A stretch of DNA of 64,000 nt, taken from assembly GCA_012103455.1 (NCBI GenBank), contig WLWT01000001.1, positions 2,731,288 to 2,795,287 on the forward strand, read 5' to 3'. Of this stretch, positions 35,979-44,510 are shown in pieces. The number at the start of each line of letters is the position of its first letter. The first letter of the stretch is position 1. Under the pieces are notes generated by a model that saw only the letters and a list, made by a program, of their open reading frames with translations, had not been told where the DNA came from and made no database searches. The translations under genes and the position numbers were made by a program. This DNA comes from Gammaproteobacteria bacterium (GTDB lineage: Bacteria; Pseudomonadota; Gammaproteobacteria; HK1).

Positions 35979-36114
35979 GGGCAGCGCTAAAAATAGTCAT
36001 TTTTTCGTGCAAGGAAGCACCGCGCGCACAACCGCAGTGTATAGGTCAGACCTGAGGATTCGAGCACAGCGCTGACGCCGCAATCGCGGAAAAAGTGCAT
36101 TTTTAGCGGTGCCC
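35979..36114 (+). mobile_element. MITE family A, copy 5 (136 bp)
   Basis: Same orientation as copies 1 and 2: left end GGGCAGCGCTAAAAATAG, right end ATTTTTAGCGGTGCCC, with a short internal deletion relative to copy 1 (TTTCGTGCAAGG in place of TTTCGCGAGTGCAAGG). Flanks are TATA and AAGA, so no target duplication is left. The 300 bp before it (35678-35978) hold no convincing gene. Confidence 0.82.
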
Positions 36115-36139
36115 AAGATTGGAAACAAGGAAATACACG

Positions 36140-36168
36140 TTTATAAAAAATTCAAAATGTTGTATAAA
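36140..36168 (+). promoter_or_regulatory. Candidate promoter upstream of the apyrase gene
   Basis: TTTATA (36140-36145) and TATAAA (36163-36168) are spaced 17 bp in an AT-rich stretch between the two miniature elements. If used, the transcript would pass through MITE B before reaching the apyrase start at 36343. Confidence 0.35.
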
Positions 36169-36222
36169 TAGTCAGCGAAGCGTCTGTTTTGTCCCATTGT
36201 TGCATCACGTTAACCAAATATA

Positions 36223-36321
36223 GAGCACCTCTAAAAATTACGATTTTGACATTTTGCTAGAGCGTAAGGGACTGATTTTATTGATCATCAGATTTCAGAA
36301 TGTGGATTATTAGAGGTGCCC
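36223..36321 (+). mobile_element. MITE family B (99 bp)
   Basis: Left end GAGCACCTCTAAAAATTACG, right end ATTATTAGAGGTGCCC, flanked on both sides by TATA (36219-36222 and 36322-36325), a 4-bp target duplication. The terminal repeat is nearly that of family A but the AT-rich interior is unrelated. It lies 21 bp ahead of the start codon of the apyrase gene, in its leader. Confidence 0.82.
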
Positions 36322-36342
36322 TATATCCCAAAGGAATATTCC

Positions 36343-37466
36343 ATGAAAATTTCAAAAAAAACTTTCAACCTGATATTGATAAGTATTTTTCTCACTGTCT
36401 GTTCCAGGGCCAACTCGGCATCAAATTGCCAGATTGTCTACGACGCTGGCAGTAGCGGCACACGCCTGTATATCTACGAACAACAGGGCGATAGCTGGGT
36501 GGAACACCGCGGCCCGAAAGTTTCCGCCCTGGCTGACCCGGTACGGGAAATTCGCGGCAAAACCTGGGCCGACGCCGATGCGGTGGTAGCCGAAGTGGTA
36601 GGCGCATTGGATGAGGTGAAACCGGATTTTGACTGGTCAACCCAATGCCAGCTGGATGCTGCACAGGTGCTGGCGACGGCAGGCATGCGTATCGCTGAGC
36701 AGGAAGATCGCGACAAAAGCGAGAGCAACTCTGGGGCAAACTCGAAAGGGCCCTGCGGCAAAAGCTGGGAAACGAGGCAACCATCAATACCCAGACCCTG
36801 ACCGGGTTTGAAGAAGGGTTATACGCCTGGTTGGCAGTGCGGGAAAATTTCCGCAACGACTCAAACTTCGGCATTGTAGAAATGGGGGGTGCTTCCACCC
36901 AGATCACCTTCCCCTGCGCAGATTGTGAAGATACCCAGCAAATCTTAGTGCGTGGAGAATCACTGCCCATGTACAGCTATTCTTTTCTGGGCTTGGGTCA
37001 GGACGAAGCACCTAAAACCCTGGGTCTTGCGCCCACCTGTGAATATGGTGTCGGTCTTCATGACCGGGATTGGACTCCCGCGACCTGCGCCAAGGACATA
37101 CATTTTGAGTACCCCGAGGGTTTTATTGATCCCTATAACTATGGGCCGCAGGGCCGTGGCACCTATAACGACGTACCCAATGAACAGGCGAAAGTCGAAA
37201 ACTGGACATTGACCGGCGCCTTCAACTACATGGCGCCGGACGATGTGGACAATTGCTGTATGGATGAAAATCAATGTTATCAACCGGAGACTTCCTGCTT
37301 CCGCGCTGTCTACCTGCCCAAATATCTCAACGCTCTGGAAATCGTCTCTTCACAAACTGTAAGTGCAAGCTGGACTTACGGTGCGGCGGTTTGCGCGGCA
37401 ACCAATTGTCTGCAAGACCGCTCGGGTCGGCATTGCCGCTGGACCGATAAGGGTTGCCTGGAATAA
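36343..37466 (+). pseudogene. GDA1/CD39-family nucleoside triphosphate diphosphohydrolase (apyrase), frameshifted
   Basis: Ecto-NTPDases hydrolyse extracellular NTP and NDP; bacterial examples include secreted Legionella enzymes. ATG 36343 (AAAGGA upstream) opens a Sec signal peptide (LILISIFLTVCSRANSA), then ACR1 as DAGSSGTRLYIY near residue 33. After DRDKSES, near 36728, the frame changes; the following frame reads LWGKLERALRQKLGNEATIN, then GFEEGLYAW, ACR4 VEMGGASTQITF, and a Cys-rich C-terminus. One base lost near AGCAACTCTGG restores a continuous 375-residue protein. Every expected ACR region seems present otherwise. Base composition is lower in GC than the backbone. Either a recent pseudogene or a sequence error. 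Confidence 0.8.
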
Positions 37467-37570
37467 TCTGAAGCTTTCATTCCTAAAGCAATAGGGAAAG
37501 CCGGTATCCAGCTTTCCCTGTGTGCAATTCTGGCGACAGACCGTTAGGATTTTCGTGATGGCAGCTCTTC

Positions 37571-37660
37571 ATGCGCGAGGTGCTCGCCTACTTCGATAAC
37601 ACCCGGGAGCTGACGAGCGACGACGTGGCGGCCGCGCTCGAAGCGTTCTCGTGCGCCTGA
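37571..37660 (+). pseudogene. Small GC-rich fragment, probable C-terminal end of a lost gene
   Basis: A 29-codon frame (MREVLAYFDNTREL...AALEAFSCA) ending at TGA, with markedly higher GC and GC3 than its neighbours and no ribosome site. A stop lies seven codons upstream. It is followed by a ribosome site and the next small gene, which suggests the end of a foreign gene in an operon. No family recognised. Confidence 0.35.
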
Positions 37661-37681
37661 CCACCGGAGGAACCCGGGGCC

Positions 37682-37852
37682 ATGCCCAACAACTACAAGA
37701 TCCTCGTCTGCGTGCTCGCCATCGCGGTGTGCGTCGCGGTCTTCTGGTTCGACACGGCCTCCGGCATCGCGCGCTGGGTGACTCTTGCCCTCGGGCCCAT
37801 GATGGCCAGCGCCATCTGGGTCTTGCCAACCTCCAGCGCCGGCAGTGTCTAG
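37682..37852 (+). CDS. Small membrane protein, 56 residues
   Basis: ATG 37682 is preceded by GGAGG (37666-37670). The product has one long hydrophobic segment (ILVCVLAIAVCVAVFWF) and a second (ARWVTLALGPMMASAIWVL). GC-rich third positions set it apart from the apyrase gene before it. It looks translationally coupled to the truncated frame at 37571-37660. Function unknown, probably transferred DNA. Confidence 0.45.
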   Translation: MPNNYKILVCVLAIAVCVAVFWFDTASGIARWVTLALGPMMASAIWVLPTSSAGSV

Positions 37853-37902
37853 TCGAACTCGCGCCTACATCCGCACCGGCCAGCGCCCATCATCGAAAGT
37901 GC

Positions 37903-38132
37903 GCGCAGTGGGTTGGCTGTTGCGGTGCGATGGCTGAGGTGGACGGTGTCGATGAACGCCGCTCAAGCACTTCGCCAACAAGCCGGTCCCGATGGGGCTA
38001 CCGGCGCCATCGCCCCGGGGAGACCGTTCTCTACGGCCATCGTAGAGCAACCCGCTGAACCGTTGTTCGCCGGGCAAGCAGAGCAGGGCAGAGGGCGTTG
38101 CCTCGATACGTACGCGAAGAATTCGAGTCGTA
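37903..38132 (+). pseudogene. IS91-family transposase remnant, copy 1 (N-terminal part)
   Basis: This 230-bp stretch is nearly identical to 43374-43603. In shifting frames it encodes YRRHRPGETVLYGH and LPRYVREEFESY, the segment that precedes the zinc-binding region of IS91/IS1294-type transposases. At its right end the sequence jumps from GAGTCGTA to CGCGCCC, which fits an internal deletion between two short repeats of the longer copy at 43.4-44.4 kb. Stops and frameshifts rule out function. Confidence 0.65.
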
Positions 38133-38743
38133 CGCGCCCCGCCCCAATCCCAGCGAAGAGATGGGCCGCTCAGCGCGTCACTGCACCGGTTGGCTCGATT
38201 GAAACGCATATTGGCTATCGATAGCCGCCGCGGCCCCCGCTGTGAGGGTGAGGGGCGTGTCAGTGCGGTTGTCACCGAGCCAGGGGGGATGGCTCGGAGC
38301 CTCCAACACCTTTAACCGCCGCAGCACCGATCTTCCTGATGGCGGGGTGGCATCAATGCCGCGCTGAGCCCACCAATCGCTTGTGCCATTCGAGCCCATG
38401 GCCGGCGGTTAGCGCACGTCACGACACACACGTCGTCAGCTTCAATCGCAACGGCTGCCGGCGAGCGATGCGCCTGATGTAGGGCCTCGCCCAAGCCCCT
38501 CGCTGCGCCTATGGGTGGTCCCTGGGCTTCGCCTGATGAACCTACCTCGAGACTCAGCCAGTCTGCCCCAAAGGCCGCTTAAATTTCCTATCCCCATCCC
38601 CGTTGTTTGAATAGTCCTGTGCAGAAGTGCTCTGACTCCTTCAAAGTTACAGAATCGAGTAAAAAGCTTGATTATTGGATATTTACGGATAGAATCGGGT
38701 AAGATCAAATAAAATCGGATAGAAATACCCTCTAATCGGCTAC
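38133..38743. other. Intergenic, decayed DNA between IS91 remnant and Fic gene
   Basis: About 610 bp with no gene I can support. The left 460 bp are GC-rich like the IS91 remnant and may be its decayed continuation. At about 38630 composition drops sharply to AT-rich, with TATTTACGGATAGAATCGGG repeated in part (ATCGGGTAAGATC, AATCGGATAGAA, AATCGGCTACATG). These short repeats just before the Fic start could be an operator. Confidence 0.35.
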
Positions 38744-39793
38744 ATGAATTTATCGTCACTGACTATTACACCCGAATTGCTGCGCCTGATCACTGAATTG
38801 GATGAATTCAAAGGAAGTTGGAAAGCAAACAGCGACCAAAGCCCTGAATGCCTGCAAATGCTGCGCCATGTAGCAACCATTGAAAGTGTCGGCTCATCAA
38901 CCCGTATTGAGGGTTCAAAGCTGAGTAACAGCGAAATTGAAGTGCTGTTAAGCAATGTGGGCAAGACTTCTTTTCTGACTCGTGATGAGCAAGAGGTGGC
39001 TGGCTATGCCGAAGTCATGGAAATAGTGTTTGAGAACCACCATGAAATTCCGCTCACCGAAAATTACATCAAACAACTTCATGCCACGCTTTTAAGGCAC
39101 TCGGACAAAGACACACGGCACCGTGGGGAATATAAAAAACACCCTAATAATGTCGAGGCCTTTGCCCCGGATGGTACAAGCCTTGGGGTGGTATTTGAAA
39201 CTACTACGCCCTTTGATACGCCAAAACAAATGCAAGACTTGCTAAGCTGGGCAAGGGAAACACTGGTAGATAAGGGTTACCACCCTCTGGTGGTTACCGG
39301 GGTTTTCAATGTTGTGTTTTTGGCGATACATCCTTTCCAAGACGGTAATGGGCGTTTATCCCGTGCGCTGGTCAGTTTGCTATTGCTCAAGGCTGGGTAT
39401 AGCTACATTCCTTACAGTTCACTGGAAAGCATCATCGAAAAAAATAAAGATGCCTACTATCTGGCACTACAAAGAACCCAGAAAACTTTGCAGGACGAAA
39501 AAATCGACTGGCTGCCCTGGCTGCGCTTCTTTTTGACTGCTCTCAAGCGACAAAAAGACCATCTGATTGACAAAACTCAATCTTTCCAGCATTACACGGA
39601 TTTACCCTATGAAAGCATGTTGATTATGCAATATGTTGATAACAATCAGCGTATTACACTGAAGGAAGCAGAACAACTGACCAATAGAGTATCAAAATCA
39701 ACCCTTAAAAACCGTCTGGCTCAACTGGTTGAACAGGGTTTATTGGTACGCCATGGGAAGGCGCGTGGCACATGGTATAGCAAGCTGGGTTAA
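38744..39793 (+). CDS. Fic family protein (class II, N-terminal inhibitory helix)
   Basis: Fic proteins transfer AMP or other phosphate groups to protein side chains. The 349-residue product has the Fic core HPFQDGNGRLSRA (about residue 200) with catalytic His, and an inhibitory motif STRIEG (about residue 52) matching [S/T]xxxE[G/N] in the N-terminal helix, so activity should be self-inhibited. The C-terminal 100 residues (ITLKEAEQLTNRVSKSTLKN) look like a winged helix. ATG 38744. Composition is AT-richer than the backbone. It stands just ahead of the DUF262 operon on the same strand, inside the IS91-bracketed island. Confidence 0.92.
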   Translation: MNLSSLTITPELLRLITELDEFKGSWKANSDQSPECLQMLRHVATIESVGSSTRIEGSKLSNSEIEVLLSNVGKTSFLTRDEQEVAGYAEVMEIVFENHHEIPLTENYIKQLHATLLRHSDKDTRHRGEYKKHPNNVEAFAPDGTSLGVVFETTTPFDTPKQMQDLLSWARETLVDKGYHPLVVTGVFNVVFLAIHPFQDGNGRLSRALVSLLLLKAGYSYIPYSSLESIIEKNKDAYYLALQRTQKTLQDEKIDWLPWLRFFLTALKRQKDHLIDKTQSFQHYTDLPYESMLIMQYVDNNQRITLKEAEQLTNRVSKSTLKNRLAQLVEQGLLVRHGKARGTWYSKLG

Positions 39794-39908
39794 CGTGATG
39801 GCCGTATAAAAAACCGATCTTTCGGTGGGAATGGCTAAGCAAAAACTGACAAAGCATGATACGAGAACTCTTAACAGGTAAAATGCGCTTAACCGGAAAA
39901 GAGCACGC

Positions 39909-41030
39909 ATGAATAACCAAGACACAGAACTCGATGAAGAATTGAATTCTCCCGAATCAGAAGAAGAGTCGGAATTTCTCGACCCGGTGATGGAGCCATT
40001 CAACCCGTCTAAAATTGATATTGTGGTTAAACCAAAGTCCCTGGATACCTTGATCGAAAGGATTGAGCATAATGAAATTGATATGAATACGGACTTTCAG
40101 CGCCATGCCGACTTGTGGGATAACGGAAAAATGAGCCGATTGATTGAGTCGATTTTAATCCGATTTCCTTTGCCCGCATTCTATTTTGATGCCTCTGAGG
40201 ATGATAATTGGTTGATCGTTGATGGACTCCAGAGGCTATCGTCTATCCGTAAGTTTGTGATCGATAAAAAGTTGCGTTTGAGTGGCCTGGAATTTCTGAC
40301 GGATTTGCATGGTTGTACTTACGACAAGCTGCATCGCACTTATCAACGCCGGATTAAGGAATGCCCGGTCACAGTTTATATGATTAAGCCAGGGACGCCT
40401 AATGATGTGAAGTACTCCGTGTTTAAGCGAATTAATACAGGCGGCTTAACCCTGAATAATCAGGAAATTCGCAATGCCTTGGCAAAACCAAGGGAGCGTA
40501 AATTATTGGAAGAAGCTGCAAATCTGGAATACTCAAAAGCCATGCTAGGCGATCTTTCAAAACGCATGCAGGATCAAGAACTGGTGTTGCGTTTTTGGGC
40601 TTTTTATCAGTTGGATTATTTGAATGAAAAAAAGAATATTACTTCATTCCTGGATAAAGCAATGGAGGAGATTAAAAAAGGCGATGACAATTATCGGGAA
40701 ATGTTTAGACGCCAATATTCGTCAGCTATCGAGCGTTGTTACTTCTTATTAGGAGAATCGGGTTTTGAGAAAGACCAATCACCGAGCGCACGTAAACGAC
40801 TTAAAAATTCTGCTTTGTTTGAAGTATGGATGGTTGGGTTGGCAAAAATCTCACAACCAGACTTTCAAAAACTACTAAGTCATCAAGCCTTATTTCAGAA
40901 AAGGGCCTACGCTTTGTTGCAGAATAGCGAGTTCTTTGATTCTATTACCTATGCGACCCAGAAAAAAGATCATGTCGAAATACGTCACAGGAAGGCTAAA
41001 GAGTTAATTTCAGAGATGTTAGATGCTTGA
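39909..41030 (+). CDS. DUF262 (ParB/GmrS-like) protein
   Basis: A 373-residue protein with a DUF262 domain: DMNTDFQRHADLWDNGKMSR and NWLIVDGLQRLSSIRKF, where DGLQR corresponds to the DGQQR nucleotide-binding motif, followed by YSVFKRINTGGLTLNNQEIR. An acidic N-terminal tail (about 35 residues) precedes it. DUF262 occurs in the type IV restriction protein GmrSD and in other defence genes, often with an ATPase partner as here. There is no C-terminal DUF1524 HNH nuclease. It overlaps the AAA gene by 8 bp. Confidence 0.88.
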   Translation: MNNQDTELDEELNSPESEEESEFLDPVMEPFNPSKIDIVVKPKSLDTLIERIEHNEIDMNTDFQRHADLWDNGKMSRLIESILIRFPLPAFYFDASEDDNWLIVDGLQRLSSIRKFVIDKKLRLSGLEFLTDLHGCTYDKLHRTYQRRIKECPVTVYMIKPGTPNDVKYSVFKRINTGGLTLNNQEIRNALAKPRERKLLEEAANLEYSKAMLGDLSKRMQDQELVLRFWAFYQLDYLNEKKNITSFLDKAMEEIKKGDDNYREMFRRQYSSAIERCYFLLGESGFEKDQSPSARKRLKNSALFEVWMVGLAKISQPDFQKLLSHQALFQKRAYALLQNSEFFDSITYATQKKDHVEIRHRKAKELISEMLDA

Positions 41031-42130
41031 ATTTATCCACATTAAAAACTTCAAGACTTTACTGGATGCCAATTTTCCGCTTGGTGCATTGAATTTGTTT
41101 TCCGGCTTGAATGGCATGGGTAAATCGACCCTGGTGCAAAGCCTGTTGTTGCTTCGTCAGTCGCATGAGCGAAATACATTAGAGCACAAGGGTCTGTTGC
41201 TGAATGGAGATTATGTCAACCTGGGCACCGGCAAGGATGCCTTGTCGAGTTTTAGTGATCAGGAAGAAATTATCTTTACCGTCAAATGGAGTGAGTTTGG
41301 TGAGGCTGCCAGGTTTGAATTTGATTATCAGCACGACTCTGATTTGTTACCTCTGCGCCATGCCAATAGTGAAGGTGAATTGGATTCGCTCAGTTTGTTT
41401 AATGCCCATTTTCAGTATCTCAGTGCCGACAGGTTGGAACCGAACAGCCATCACCGATTATCGGAGTTTCATATTCGCGACCTGAAATCTCTGGGGCGAC
41501 ATGGCGAGTATGCGGTTCACTTTATTGCGGTACATGGCTCCAGAGAAATTGAGATCAACGCATTGAAGCACCCAACGCGGTGTCAAATACCTTGCTGGCG
41601 AATATCGAGGCCTGGATGTCTGACATTACACCGGGTTTAAAAATCAAAGCGGTTGCCCAGCCGCAGTTTAATTCCGCCAGCTTGGGCTACGCATTCAATC
41701 AGGGAAAAGAAACCACCGAGGATTTAAACCGCAAAATGTTGGTTTTGGTTTGACCTATGTATTACCTGTGGTGACCAGTATAGTCAGCGCATCGCAAGGT
41801 GATCTGTTGGTAATCGAAAACCCCGAATCACATTTGCATCCGGCAGGTCAATCGATTATGGGCAAGTTGTGTGCCATTGCCGCCCAAAATGGTGTGCAAC
41901 TTGTTGTGGAATCGCATTCTGACCATTTTTTGAATGGTATGCGGGTGGCGGTCAAACAAAAGATTATCAACGTGGATGCGATAAAAGTTTTTTTTCTCCA
42001 ACGCGATATGCATGCCTCCATGCATGCTTCTGAGGTTATGTATCCCAAAATTGACATAGATGGCCGGCTTGATTGCTGGCCGGATGGTTTTTTCGACCAA
42101 TGGGATAAAGAATTGGACCAACTTTTATGA
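41023..42130 (+). pseudogene. AAA/OLD-like ATPase (DUF3696 type), broken by two frameshifts
   Basis: The first frame (41023 on) has EFIHIKNFKTL and Walker A GLNGMGKST. Near 41572 the sequence shifts to NAVSNTLLANIEAW, and near 41735 shifts again to KPQNVGFGLTYVLPVV, then Walker B LLVIENPESHLHP and VVESHSDHFLNG near 41910. Both shifts are one base in the same direction. With them repaired this is one ATPase of about 369 residues like those encoded after DUF262 genes. Overlap with DUF262 upstream (8 bp) and with the next gene (ATGA at 42127) shows a single operon. Inactive as sequenced, unless the indels are errors. Confidence 0.82.
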
Positions 42131-43105
42131 GCCATGGCATTGTCCTGAACCACCACTCTTTACCCTTTGCAAATATTGAGGATGCGAATAAGGGTTTATT
42201 ACTGTTTCTCAAGATTTTAAAAACATGTCGAGCGGCAGGCCTTAAGATTCTTTTGCTTGACGAAGACCAGGACAAGTCATTGATGTGACTTGAATTGACT
42301 GCAGGATATTTTGTAAAGTGATTGGTTTTCGCTGGCTGGAAAAGATGCGCTAATGAGCGATTGGCGCAGGTTGTTAAGATCGCTTGAAACCAAGCAACCA
42401 CTATTTGAAGCGCTTGATGCCGAGGCAATTGACAATAAGGTGGAGGTCGGGTTGCTTGGTGAATCAACTGGCAATCGAGTGTTGTTGGCAGCCTATGTTT
42501 TGCAGACCTTTTTAATCAGTTTTTCTACGCAGCAAAAATGGTTGGCTCCAACGATCCGCGTATGGATTTTGGATGTTTCCGCAGAGGTGGAGGAGAAAGA
42601 AGGTTCGTTGTTAAACCTGGTCGATGGCAACAGCCTGGAAGTTCACGAAGAGGATTTGCTCCGTAGGCGAAATGACTTGATCAATTCAGCCAAGGATATA
42701 TGGAATAATCGACGGGAATTGTTTCCCCACCTGACGTTATTGTCCAATCAAATCGGTTCCTCGCTGCAAAACTGGTCGGCCCGACAAGACATTTTACTAA
42801 AGGCGCGCGATGGGCTACATGTGCTGGAACGATTTTGTGCAAAGTGGCAAGGTGGGGAATACAGTGATTATCGCCATGCGTATTTGCAGAAGTTGGGCTT
42901 GGCGGCAGAAGTGAGTGGTGAATCCCCAAGTGTGAGTAATGACCCCAAGAAAAAGAAAGAACGGATGTTTTGGTTGGATGATGGCCGGGAAGTCTATTGT
43001 GAAAACCATATAAAACTGCCTGATGGTTATCGCCTGCATTATTTTCCCGACACGACTCACAAACATATTTATGTGGCATATCTTGGGCCGCATTTGCCTT
43101 TATAA
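42127..43105 (+). pseudogene. Third gene of the DUF262-AAA operon, unknown protein, disrupted
   Basis: It begins at ATG 42127 overlapping the ATPase stop with SHGIVLNHHSLPFANIEDA, meets an in-frame TGA near 42289, resumes as LELTAGYFVK, and shifts frame near 42323 (DWFSLAGKDAL). It then runs open as the frame 42353-43105 (RRLLRSLETKQPLFEALDAE to LPDGYRLHYFPD). Intact length would be about 325 residues. No recognised domain; the middle is rich in charged helices. Its tight coupling suggests it works with the DUF262 and ATPase proteins. The long frame 42353-43105 alone could still be translated. Confidence 0.6.
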
Positions 43106-43112
43106 GTTAGGG

Positions 43113-43242
43113 GTGATTAAAGTGTGCAATGACCACGACCTGGTGATTATTACACGCAAGAGGGAATCCTCTGTTGTAATGATGTCTTTGGATGATTTCC
43201 ACGCTATGGAAGAAGAAGCCAGTAAACACATCGCGGTGATTT
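43113..43242 (+). pseudogene. Phd/YefM-type antitoxin fragment
   Basis: The frame starting near GTG 43113 reads VCNDHDLVIITRKRESSVVM and then MSLDDFHAMEEE, the second half of the YefM/Phd antitoxin domain (compare the family pattern NDHxPVIITR...VLMSLDDYxxLEE). The DNA-binding N-terminal strand-helix is missing and the frame runs into unrelated GC-rich IS91 sequence after about 43242. No YoeB toxin follows. A relic. Confidence 0.7.
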
Positions 43243-43373
43243 CGCATCGGCGACAGGTCGGAGGCACGTTGGGTAAAAGCTGCTCCCGCGCCAACGCGCC
43301 CTCTCCCAATCGGTTGCGGGCGGTCCATGCGCTCAGCGCAAAGCGCCTCGACGCCCACTGCCGTTATCGATTC

Positions 43374-44390
43374 GCGCAGTGGGCTGGCTGTCGCGGTGCG
43401 ATGGCTGAGGTGGACTGTGTCGATGGACGCCGCTCAAGCGCTTCGCCAACAAGCCGGTAGCCCCATGGGGCTACCGGCGCCATCGCCCCGAGGAGACCGT
43501 GCTCTACGGTCATCGTAGAACAACCCGCTGAACCGTTCTTGGCCGGGCGAGAAGAGCAGGGCCGGGCGTTGCCTTGATACGTACGCGAAGAATTCGAGTC
43601 GTATTGGCGCTGCGCTTGATTGGAGCATGGCTTGGTACGCGCCCAATGCACGGGCTGTCGCTGACCAAGCACCAGGTAGCGTTGAGCGGTAAACGCCGCG
43701 GCGGGTGCTCTTCGTGTGCATCGCGGTGCCTGGACTAGACGGGCGCGCACCGGGTGGACAATGGGCTGCCGCGTGCACCGTATCGCCAGGGGGTGGTGTC
43801 GTTTCCCTGGCCCCTTCGTCGGCGGTTCGCGGCGCAACCGAAAAGGCTCACCCAGGGGCTTGGTGTAGTGATCCGGGCACTGTCAGCGGCGCGACTCCAT
43901 CGCGCGCGGGTACGGCGCCGCGACGGCGCGCGCACCGCTAGGGTGACTGTCACCGAACGCGTTGGCTCGACGTTGAAGCTGAACGGGCACTGGCCTGTTC
44001 TGGCGCTAGCGGGCATTGACACTTTTGAGCAGGGCAAAGCGCGCTTTCACCGCGCCCCAGCGCCACGACCAGGCGAGTTCGAGGCGCTGCTGAGAACGCT
44101 CATCACGCGCATCACTCGTACGCGGGTGCGTGCGGGTGTGGGGGTCGGCGAAGATGAGCAGCCCTACCTCGACTTGGACCTCAACTCGCCCTACGAGCCA
44201 TTGACCCGCGCCGCCATCGGGTAGGTCATCGCCGCCGGTCCCCAGGCCGGGCGGGCCACGATGCGCCTACCTCACCCTTGGCTGGCCGGCCAATCCAGGG
44301 CCGCACTCCCCAAGCCCTTCATCGCCGCTGGCGCTGGCTTCTCGCTCAACTGCGCGGTGGTCGGCGAGCCAAACGAGCGCGCCACGCTCG
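43374..44390 (+). pseudogene. IS91-family transposase remnant, copy 2
   Basis: Transposase pieces can be followed across frames: PEETVLYGH (near 43490), YVREEFESYWRC (43575-43610), LVRAQCTGCR, SGKRRGGCSSCASRC (zinc-binding region, near 43690), then a long open frame 43754-44224. That frame contains VVSFPWPLRRRFAA, VTVTERVGSTLKLNGHWPVL and ARFHRAPAPRPGEFEAL. A further piece, AAGAGFSLNCAVV, lies near 44330. At 44391 the sequence passes into a MITE A fragment. The first 230 bp equal copy 1 at 37903. Confidence 0.75.
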
Positions 44391-44429
44391 CGCCGCAATC
44401 GCGGAAAAGTGCATTTTTAGCAGGTGCTC
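44391..44429 (+). mobile_element. MITE family A, fragment at the IS91 breakpoint
   Basis: CGCCGCAATCGCGG, then AAAAGTGCATTTTTAGCAGG and TGCTC match the right end of the element. Only about 39 bp remain and they truncate the IS91 transposase. Confidence 0.7.
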
Positions 44430-44510
44430 TTGCGTGCTGTACGGATCTGTCTAGCGTACCGGGCTGCTAGGGTGTTTCGCTGCCTCCACGCGGCGGCATG
44501 AAAGCGGACG

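Noticed and set aside
35751..35990. Frame of 79 codons before MITE copy 5
   Set aside because: Looked protein-like but no family could be recognised, two frames overlap equally well, and it runs into the MITE; left unannotated.
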